Of a stretch of 34,813 nucleotides of DNA, positions 26,416 through 33,479 are shown one piece after another. The position numbers and the translations under genes were made by a program. The notes below the pieces were generated by a model, which ran no database searches, was not told where the DNA came from, and saw nothing but the letters and a program-made list of their open reading frames with translations. This stretch comes from Bacteroidia bacterium (lineage in GTDB: Bacteria; Bacteroidota; Bacteroidia; JANWVE01): the NCBI GenBank assembly GCA_025057675.1, contig JANWVE010000008.1:1-34813 (forward strand). Direction: 5' to 3'. The stretch's first letter is position 1; each line of letters begins with the position of its first letter.

Positions 26416-27228
26416 ATGAAGGCAGTTGATGACTATTTGAATTATTTTATTGTAGCCGCGTTTTGCTTTTTTTTATTCTTTGTGATTATCATCGTAGGGT
26501 TGCTGATAAAAAATGACCCTGAACATTACATTTATGTTAAAGAGATGACTTTTTGTGCTTTTATTATTATTGCCACTACGGCTATAGTTGTTCAAAAAAA
26601 TATACAGTCCAAACGCAAAATAAAATTAGAAAGAAAGCGTCTGTTAGCCGATTTTGCAGATAAGTATGGATACATAGAGGAGTATGTCCAGTTGCCTAAT
26701 ACTCAATCTGTATTTCAGCTGCCCTTATTCACTGAAAAAGGATTTAAAGATGTAGTAGGTTGCATTACGATAGAGAATGAAGTATGTGCTATATCTGTTT
26801 TTGATTACATGTATGCGCTCAAAAAGAATTTTTACAATGTGTATTTTTATTCATTTTTTTACATAGAAAGCAAAAGTATTAAGATTCCTTCTTTTACCTT
26901 GTTGCCTATGTCCTCAAAAAAGTCAGATTGGTATGAGAATGAACCTGTCAAAATCAACCATAGTTCTTTTAATAAACATTTTGCTTTGCAATCTACGCAG
27001 CCGCATGTTATAGAAAAGTGGTTCAACAGTCAAATTATCAGTTTTTTACTGCGGGATAAAGGAATATACATGCAGACCACGCCAAAGGGATTATTGGTAT
27101 GGCGTACATATTTACAATATGATGAAGAGGAAATTATGGAGTTTATTCTTCGTTATGTCTACTTTTTTAATTTGTTGTTAGAGGCTTTGCAGAAAGTAGG
27201 ACAATTTGAACCATGTTCTACGACGTAA
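26416..27228 (+). CDS. Membrane protein of unknown function
   Basis: The 270-residue protein has two N-terminal membrane helices (about residues 10-32 and 46-62) with a short loop between. A basic stretch (QSKRKIKLERKRLL) follows, then a soluble domain of about 200 residues that should face the cytoplasm by the positive-inside rule. The layout and motifs such as FNKHFALQSTQPHVIEKWFN and GIYMQTTPKGLLVWRTYL recall DUF3137-type proteins, but this is a weak resemblance. It has no promoter of its own that I can see and probably shares the M14 transcript. Confidence 0.65.
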   Translation: MKAVDDYLNYFIVAAFCFFLFFVIIIVGLLIKNDPEHYIYVKEMTFCAFIIIATTAIVVQKNIQSKRKIKLERKRLLADFADKYGYIEEYVQLPNTQSVFQLPLFTEKGFKDVVGCITIENEVCAISVFDYMYALKKNFYNVYFYSFFYIESKSIKIPSFTLLPMSSKKSDWYENEPVKINHSSFNKHFALQSTQPHVIEKWFNSQIISFLLRDKGIYMQTTPKGLLVWRTYLQYDEEEIMEFILRYVYFFNLLLEALQKVGQFEPCSTT

Positions 27229-27240
27229 GACAATTTTGGG

Positions 27241-27248
27241 TATCTTTG
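27241..27248 (+). promoter_or_regulatory. -7 box for the TM2 gene
   Basis: TATCTTTG matches TAnnTTTG, seven bases before the ATG at 27256 and 12 bp after the preceding stop codon. It suggests that the TM2 gene can be transcribed alone with a leader of only a few bases. Confidence 0.5.
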
Positions 27249-27255
27249 TAGCAAT

Positions 27256-27651
27256 ATGAAATACTTGCTTTTCTTTTTTCTTTGTATTATCTTAACAGTG
27301 TGTCAAAATTCATCAGTGCAAGCACACAGCACTAGTAATTATTATAACACAACCACACTAAGCACTCAGAAACTTGTAAAAAGAGAAGTAAAAGTTAAGA
27401 AAGGTTTAGGGGAGAGGAGAAAAGTAATAGCTCTTTTGTTGTGTTTATTACTGGGGTGGTTTGCTGTGCATCGTTGGTATTTAGGAATTAGCGACCGGTC
27501 TAGGTTTTTATTTAGCTTAATTTATTTTGTATTGTCGCTCTTTTTTTACATACACATATTGCTTGACTTTATTTGCATTTTATTTGGTAAAATGGACTTT
27601 TATTTAGATAATCCTGGCATTTTCATTTGGGTGATGATATTTTTTAAATAG
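27256..27651 (+). CDS. TM2-domain membrane protein
   Basis: The 131-residue protein has a signal-like N-terminal helix (residues 1-23), a polar Thr/Ser/Asn region, a basic stretch, then a TM2 domain at about residues 62-118. The domain shows KVIALLLCLLLGWFAVHRWYLG, a turn, and a second helix ending LLDFICILFGK. This matches the two-helix TM2 family, whose biochemical role is not established. Such proteins with a short secreted front are frequent in Bacteroidota. It is last in the M14 cluster; repeat copy 7 begins 48 bp after its stop. Confidence 0.85.
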   Translation: MKYLLFFFLCIILTVCQNSSVQAHSTSNYYNTTTLSTQKLVKREVKVKKGLGERRKVIALLLCLLLGWFAVHRWYLGISDRSRFLFSLIYFVLSLFFYIHILLDFICILFGKMDFYLDNPGIFIWVMIFFK

Positions 27652-27699
27652 GGAGTAGGGAGTGGATTATATTAAGTTTGATATTTTAGTTTTGTTTTT

Positions 27700-28308
27700 G
27701 GGCGTGTCCTTGCTTGCGTTTCGCTGCGCTCATGCAAGCAAGGTCGGCGTGCTATGGGCTAACGGTGCTACGCCCCACCCGCCCACCCCCTGGGCAGGAG
27801 TGAAAGCGTGGGCGAGGGGCTTCGCACCGTGCTGACGCACGCCCTCCGCATGCCTCACGCAAGCGGCTATCATATTAACTCCACTTATTCAAAAATTAAC
27901 CTTGTAAGTGTTTGAAAATGAACATCAAACAAGGTAAAACTCAATTTTAACCTTGTAAATCTTTGAAAATCAGTTCAAAGTAAGATAAAACTTGAACATT
28001 CAGGATTAAACAGGTGTAGGAGATCTGCGTATTCAAGGCTTAACCTTGCAAATACTTGAAAATCAATATAAAACAAGGTAAAGTAACAACCTTTGAAACA
28101 AGGTAAAAAATTTTAACTTTGTAAGTGTTTGATAATGAGTGTTAAACAAGGTAAAGCAAACGCACGCATAAAAAACAGGTAAAACATCCCAGAGCGACTT
28201 GCGTGAGGCATGCGGAGGGTGCGTCAGCAGTGCGAAGCGCAAGCGAAGCACCGCAGCGATAGCGCAGCCCGCAGCACGCCGACCCGAGCGCAGCGAAGGG
28301 ACACGCCC
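27700..28308 (+). repeat. Structured intergenic repeat element, copy 7 (full length, orientation A)
   Basis: This 609-bp copy lies between convergent genes, 48 bp from one stop codon and 40 bp from the other. The left outer hairpin has CCTTGCTTGC/GCAAGCAAGG; the right is the short type. The long (left) end has the GTGC/GCAC stem. Its first core unit (ACCTTGT at 27899 onward, closed by ACAAGGT) is the clearest example of the core motif. Flanks are five T and four A. Confidence 0.95.
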
Positions 28309-28348
28309 AAAATAAAAATAAATAGATATAAATAGATATAAAAGGTTT

Positions 28349-30742
28349 TTAGCAAAGTTTAGGATAACTCTGCGGATTATACTCGTGCATTATGCTGTAA
28401 ATAGCATCAAAAACTTCTTCAGCATTAGGTTTAGAAAAATAATCTCCATCTGAACCATAGGCAGGGCGATGTGCTTTGGCAGTTATAGTAATCGGTTTCG
28501 AGTCTAACCAACGATATCCGTTCTGTACTTCTAATACTTGCTGCATCATGTAAGAAGTAGCTCCTCCTGGTACATCCTCGTCTAAAAACGCTATTTTATT
28601 TGTTTTTTGCAGAGAACGCACTATAATGTGGTGAATATCAAAAGGTAAAAGGGTTTGTACATCTATCACTTCTACGGATATCCCCATTTCATCAAGCATT
28701 TGAGCGGCTTCGATAGCAATCCTGCAACAAGCCCCATAAGTTACCAAAGTAACATCCATGCCTTCGCGCAAAATTTCAGGTACACCCAAAGGAACAGTAA
28801 ATTCGGCTACATTATCTGGAATGCGCTCCTTCAAGCGGTAACCGTTTAAGACTTCTACAATCAAAGCTGTATCGTCGGATTGAAGCATAGTGTTATAGAA
28901 ACCTGCGGCTTGGGTCATATTACGAGGCACAAGCACATACATACCCCTAACCGCATGAATAATCATGCCCATAGGCGAACCTGCATGCCAAATACCCTCT
29001 AATCTGTGTCCGCGAGTGCGTACAATAACAGGTGCTTTTTGCCCACCCTTAGTACGGTATTGTACAGTAGCTAAATCATCGGACATAATTTGAATAGCAT
29101 AAAGCAGATAGTCTAAATATTGGATCTCTGCAATGGGTCTAAGACCACGCATAGCCGCTCCAATCGCCTGGCCTAATATAGTACATTCCCGAATTCCTGT
29201 ATCGCTTACTCTTAACTCTCCATATTTATCTTGTAGCCCCTCAAATGCTTTGTTTACATCACCAATCGTACCCACATCCTCTCCAAAAGCAATCAGTTCG
29301 GGATATTTGGTAAGCGCGGCATCAAAGCAAGCTTGTAATACCTGCCTTCCATCTACTAATGGACTTTTATCAGAGTAAATGGGTTTAATTTCTTTAACTT
29401 TTAATGCACTGTGATTGCTTTCACTATATAGATGACTACTATAACGCTCAAAATTTTCATTTAGAAATTGTTGTCTAAGCTGGGTAAAAGACCTATATTT
29501 ACCTTTTGTGGTGCGAATAGCTTTGTGCAAAGCAGCCATCACATCTTTACGAATAGGTTCTTTGATGCGATTGAGTTCGTTTTTTATTTGAGTGAGTTCT
29601 TTGCTATACTCACTGTGGGGAATAACTTCATCAAGTATGTCTGTACATAAAAATATATCTCTTTTAATGTCCTTTTGATATGCTTCCCATGCTTTTTGCT
29701 TAGCTTCTTTGACAATCTCTTCGTCTTCTTTTTCTAATTGTACCAGTTCGCTTTCTGTACTTAGACCTTGTTCTATAATCCATTCTTTGAACTTTTTAAT
29801 GCAGTCATGTTCCTGTTCCCAAGCTAAACGTTCTTTACTTTTGTAGCGTTCATGGCTACCTGAGGTAGAGTGTCCTTGAGGTTGTGTTAGTTGCGTGATG
29901 TGGTAGATAGCAGGAATGTGTTTTTCTCGTGTAATTGCTACTCCTTCTTGGTAAGCTTGGCAAAGTAAAGGATAGTTCCAACCTTCTACGGTGTAGATTA
30001 AGAAACCTTCATCGTTTTCATTGAGTGCAAAGCCGCTTAGTATTTCAGAAATGTTTTGTTTAGTTGTTTGATGTTTAGCATGAACAGAGATACCGTATTC
30101 ATCGTCCCAAATAGAGATAACCATAGGGATTTTGAGTACGCCTGCGGCATTGATAGCTTCGAAGAACATTCCTTCGGCAGTACTGGCATTACCTATTGTA
30201 CCGAAGGCAACTTCATTTCCATTGATAGAAAATTGTGTCAAATGTTTAAGGGAAGGTAGTTCTCGGTATAATTTTGAAGCATAAGCCAAGCCAACTAATC
30301 TTGGCATTTGACTACCCGTGGGAGATACATCTGCGGAGGATTGTTTGCCTTGTGTGAGATTTTTCCAATTTCCGAATTCATCTAATAGTCGTGTAGCAAA
30401 ATGTCCGTTCATCATGCGTCCTGCGGATGCGGGTTCTGCTTCTACCGAAGTATGAGCATAGAGCTGAGCAAAAAATTCTTGTATAGTTAGTAAGCCTGTT
30501 GCCATCATAAAAGTTTGATCACGATAGTAGCCTGACCTAAAATCCCCATTTTGAAATACTTTTGCCATAGCAATTTGGGGCAGTTCTTTGCCATCACCGA
30601 ATATTCCGAACTTGGCTTTACCTGTCAGTACTTCTCTTCTACCCAATAAACTTGCTAAACGACTTTGATGTGCAATTTGATAATCTTTGAGAACCTCTGT
30701 TTTAGAATATACCATTTCTATACTAATGCTCTGCTGTGTCAT
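28349..30742 (-). CDS. 2-oxoacid dehydrogenase E1, alpha and beta subunits fused
   Basis: The 797-residue protein joins an E1-alpha part (about residues 20-365) to an E1-beta part (about 460-790) by a charged helical linker. The alpha half has the thiamine diphosphate region GTIGNASTAEGMFFEAINAAG...IWDDEYGIS (181-219) and the GHSTSGSHERY loop (290-300). The beta half has AFGEDVGTIGDV, GIRECTILGQAIGAAMRGLRP and EDVPGGATSYM. It would decarboxylate a 2-oxoacid, probably branched-chain or pyruvate, and pass the acyl group to an E2 not encoded here. Fused E1 proteins of this type are common in Bacteroidota. I chose the ATG at 30742 over an in-frame TTG at 30751. It is monocistronic, flanked by repeat copies 7 and 8. 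Confidence 0.92.
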   Translation of the reverse strand: MTQQSISIEMVYSKTEVLKDYQIAHQSRLASLLGRREVLTGKAKFGIFGDGKELPQIAMAKVFQNGDFRSGYYRDQTFMMATGLLTIQEFFAQLYAHTSVEAEPASAGRMMNGHFATRLLDEFGNWKNLTQGKQSSADVSPTGSQMPRLVGLAYASKLYRELPSLKHLTQFSINGNEVAFGTIGNASTAEGMFFEAINAAGVLKIPMVISIWDDEYGISVHAKHQTTKQNISEILSGFALNENDEGFLIYTVEGWNYPLLCQAYQEGVAITREKHIPAIYHITQLTQPQGHSTSGSHERYKSKERLAWEQEHDCIKKFKEWIIEQGLSTESELVQLEKEDEEIVKEAKQKAWEAYQKDIKRDIFLCTDILDEVIPHSEYSKELTQIKNELNRIKEPIRKDVMAALHKAIRTTKGKYRSFTQLRQQFLNENFERYSSHLYSESNHSALKVKEIKPIYSDKSPLVDGRQVLQACFDAALTKYPELIAFGEDVGTIGDVNKAFEGLQDKYGELRVSDTGIRECTILGQAIGAAMRGLRPIAEIQYLDYLLYAIQIMSDDLATVQYRTKGGQKAPVIVRTRGHRLEGIWHAGSPMGMIIHAVRGMYVLVPRNMTQAAGFYNTMLQSDDTALIVEVLNGYRLKERIPDNVAEFTVPLGVPEILREGMDVTLVTYGACCRIAIEAAQMLDEMGISVEVIDVQTLLPFDIHHIIVRSLQKTNKIAFLDEDVPGGATSYMMQQVLEVQNGYRWLDSKPITITAKAHRPAYGSDGDYFSKPNAEEVFDAIYSIMHEYNPQSYPKLC

Positions 30743-30922
30743 GCAAAGCAATATAGAAAAAACAAGGCAAATGTAAAGATGCTTTTTTATATCTTATTGA
30801 AAATGAAAGACTTATTTTTTGGTATTTTTGATACAGATAAAAACTTGACTCAATATTACAAAAGGTCGCTTGTTGTGTTAAGTTTTATGGGTGATTTTGT
30901 AGAGTTATGTTTTATTATTTTT

Positions 30923-31544
30923 GGGCGTGTCCCTCGCTGCGCTCGGGTCGGCGTGCTGCGGGCTAACGGTGCTACGCCCCACCCGCCCACCCCCTGGTTA
31001 TGGGGTTAGGGGCGTGTGCGAGGGGCTTCGCACCAAGCCTGACGGCTTGCCCTCCGCATGCCTCACGCATGCAGCTATCAAACTAAGTCCATCTGTTCAA
31101 ATCTTAACCTTGTAAGTATCTGAAAATCAAAACTAAACAAATTAAAATTCAATTTTATCCTTGTAAATCACTGAAAATCAATTCAAAATAAGGTAAAGCT
31201 TACGGAATCAGGGTTAAAAGCCTATCAAAAGTCCATGTCTTCGAGGTTTAATCTTGTACATGTTTGAAAATCAATACAAAACAAGATAAAATAACAACGT
31301 TTGAAACAAAATTTGAAACAAAGTAAAAAATTTTATTCTTGCAAGTATTTGATAATCAACATCAAACAAGGTAAAGCAAAGATATGTCTAAAAACAAGGT
31401 AAAATATCCAAATGCGGCTGCGTGAGGCATGCGAAGGGTGCGTGAGCAGTGCGAAGCGCAGCGCAGCACCGAAGCGATAGCGCAGCCCGCAGCACGCCGA
31501 CCTTGTGGGCATGAGCGCAGCGAAACGCCCACAAGGACACGCCC
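30923..31544 (+). repeat. Structured intergenic repeat element, copy 8 (full length, orientation A)
   Basis: This 622-bp copy lies between the divergent E1 and glycosyltransferase genes. The left outer hairpin is the short type; the right has CCTTGTGGGC/GCCCACAAGG, the stem seen in copies 1 and 6. The long (left) end has the AAGCC/GGCTT stem, but its hairpin tip differs (CCCCCTGGTTATGGGG). Flanks are five T and six A. Confidence 0.95.
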
Positions 31545-31573
31545 AAAAAATAAAAAATCTGGTTTGTCAAAAG

Positions 31574-31581
31574 TATATTTG
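31574..31581 (+). promoter_or_regulatory. Possible -7 box upstream of the glycosyltransferase gene
   Basis: TATATTTG is an exact TAnnTTTG match 30 bp after repeat copy 8. It lies about 115 bp before the glycosyltransferase start, and a 10-codon ORF (ATG at 31594) intervenes. No -33 box is placed correctly, so this is tentative. Confidence 0.35.
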
Positions 31582-31696
31582 GAGAGATACAAAATGTTTC
31601 AAAAATTGAGCGGCAAATTAAAATAAAAACAATACTTGTATAAGTGACTTCTTTGTTTCATTTTTGTAAATTGTTTGAACAAATGTTTGTAATTCC

Positions 31697-33376
31697 GTGT
31701 TTGCTTTAAAATTCAAGCGGATATATCCCCAAGATATATTAGTAGTGATTATATTTGGGGCACTCGCTTACCTACCCTTCCTAGGGCGAGCATATTTATT
31801 TGATTGGGATGAAATTAACTTTGCTGAGTGTGCGCGAGAGATGTTGATTTCTCAAAACTACTTTCAAGTACAAATAGACTTCCAACCTTTTTGGGAAAAG
31901 CCTCCTTTGTTTATATGGTTACAAGCATTGTGCATGAAAGTACTAGGCATAAATGAATTTGCCGCACGATTGCCTAATGCTATATTCGGCATAATCACAT
32001 TAGTTAGTTTGTATGTAATCGGTTCTAAACAAAGAGACAAAGCATTCGGATTCTTATGGATGGGAATGTTTATGAGTTCTGTTCTCCCATCAGTATATTT
32101 TAAGTCAGGGATTATTGACCCTGTCTTTAATTATTTTATTTTCTGCGCTATCTATCAGATAATCCGTATAGAGCAAGAGAATAGAAAAAGTTATACAAGA
32201 GCAATATATGTGGGTTTATTTATAGGATTAGCCATACTTACTAAGGGTCCTGTGGGTCTTTTGATACCTATGCTTACCTTTATCGTGGTGAGGGTATATA
32301 CATTGAACTTCAAATTACCTTGGATAAGCATTTTAGTGGCTTTGGTAACTATGAGCGGCATCGTGAGTATTTGGGTAGTATTAGAAATTAAGGCGCACGG
32401 TACAAAAATTTTAGAAGAGTTTATTGCTTATCAGATACGTTTATTTAGAACCGAGGATGCTGGACATGGACAACCTTTTTTCTACCACTTCATAGTGTTT
32501 TTATTGGGCTGCTTCCCACTCTCTGCCTTTGCTTTGAGAGGTCAATTTATTAAACCTATTGACCGCAGCGAAAAATACTTACATAGTTACATGAACACCT
32601 TATTTTGGGTAGTCATGATTTTATTTTCCATAGTTAAAACAAAAATTATTCATTATTCATCTTTGCTATACTTTCCTGGATCTTACGCTGCGGCACATTA
32701 CCTGTATAGAATACATGCATCAGCCAGCATGCACATAAAATGGGATTTTTATTTGGTCTATGGGTTTGGATACATTGTTTTTGGCACAGCAACTACTTTA
32801 ATTCCTTTTGCCGCTTCTCAAACGGATTTTATTCAATCTTTGATTAAAGATGATTTTGGAAAACAGAATGTACTCATGCCTGTGGAATGGCATTGGGGCA
32901 TAGGCTTAGTTGGATTAGTCTTTTTATTTGGATTTGGGTTAAGTGCATGGTACTACCACAGAGAAAATGTATTTAAAGCAGTAGTGACGGGAATGATAAC
33001 TATGATGATATGGTTAAATTTCGTCAATTATTTTATCGTACCCAAGGTACAGAAATATACTCAAGGACCGCCTGTAGAGTTATTCATCGAAAAATCAAAA
33101 CAAAATTGTTATTTAGACACTTGGAAGTATAAAAGCTACGCACATTACTTTTATGGTAAACGTTCATTAGATTATCCCAGGAGAGCAAGAGACAAGGAGT
33201 GGTTGCTCAAACAACAAATTGACAAGCCTGTTTTTATTGTTTCTAAATCTCATCACTCAAAGGAATTGGAAGAGTATTGTAAAGGGTGTACTTTTTTATA
33301 TAAGAAAGGCGGATTTCATATTTACAGTAGAGTTCCTAATCAACAAAGGATTTATGATAAAGATAAGTTTTTTTAA
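31697..33376 (+). CDS. ArnT/PMT-like family 39 glycosyltransferase, GTG start
   Basis: The 559-residue integral membrane protein has about 10-12 helices. The first loop has the family's acidic catalytic motif FDWDEINFAECAREM followed by WEKPPLFIWLQAL, as in ArnT and related dolichyl/undecaprenyl-phosphate-sugar transferases. The next Met lies past the first helix and the DE motif, so the GTG at 31697 (just before FALKFKRIYP) is the only sensible start; an ATG at 31683 is out of frame. It would move a sugar from a lipid-phosphate carrier to lipid A, protein or another envelope target. The C-terminal 130 residues are soluble and have a cysteine pair (CKGC). The acceptor cannot be told from the context. 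Confidence 0.85.
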   Translation: MFALKFKRIYPQDILVVIIFGALAYLPFLGRAYLFDWDEINFAECAREMLISQNYFQVQIDFQPFWEKPPLFIWLQALCMKVLGINEFAARLPNAIFGIITLVSLYVIGSKQRDKAFGFLWMGMFMSSVLPSVYFKSGIIDPVFNYFIFCAIYQIIRIEQENRKSYTRAIYVGLFIGLAILTKGPVGLLIPMLTFIVVRVYTLNFKLPWISILVALVTMSGIVSIWVVLEIKAHGTKILEEFIAYQIRLFRTEDAGHGQPFFYHFIVFLLGCFPLSAFALRGQFIKPIDRSEKYLHSYMNTLFWVVMILFSIVKTKIIHYSSLLYFPGSYAAAHYLYRIHASASMHIKWDFYLVYGFGYIVFGTATTLIPFAASQTDFIQSLIKDDFGKQNVLMPVEWHWGIGLVGLVFLFGFGLSAWYYHRENVFKAVVTGMITMMIWLNFVNYFIVPKVQKYTQGPPVELFIEKSKQNCYLDTWKYKSYAHYFYGKRSLDYPRRARDKEWLLKQQIDKPVFIVSKSHHSKELEEYCKGCTFLYKKGGFHIYSRVPNQQRIYDKDKFF

Positions 33377-33406
33377 CAAACAAGTAAAAAACTTTAATAA
33401 GTCGAA

Positions 33407-33438
33407 TTTGTTTATTATTTAGTAAATATGTATATTTA
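33407..33438 (+). promoter_or_regulatory. Candidate promoter of the propeller lipoprotein gene
   Basis: TTTG at 33407-33410, a 20-bp spacer and TATATTTA at 33431-33438 fit the -33/-7 layout with one mismatch in the last base of the -7 box. The start codon is 41 bp further on. A second box-like TATCATTTG lies only seven bases before the ATG, so the true start of transcription is uncertain. Confidence 0.4.
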
Positions 33439-33479
33439 CAACCCAATCAAAAAAAATATTTAAGTATCATTTGTGCAAT

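Noticed and set aside
28321-28340. A tandem duplication of AATAGATATA between copy 7 and the E1 gene.
   Set aside because: Only two 10-bp units in AT-rich DNA; simple slippage is enough to explain it.
30665-31009. An open frame on the plus strand upstream of and into repeat copy 8.
   Set aside because: It begins antisense inside the E1 gene and ends in element sequence; composition and lack of motifs point to chance.
31594-31626. A 10-codon ORF (MFQKLSGKLK) after a TAnnTTTG box, as a leader peptide for the glycosyltransferase gene.
   Set aside because: There is no attenuator structure or regulatory codon run, and such short ORFs are expected by chance.
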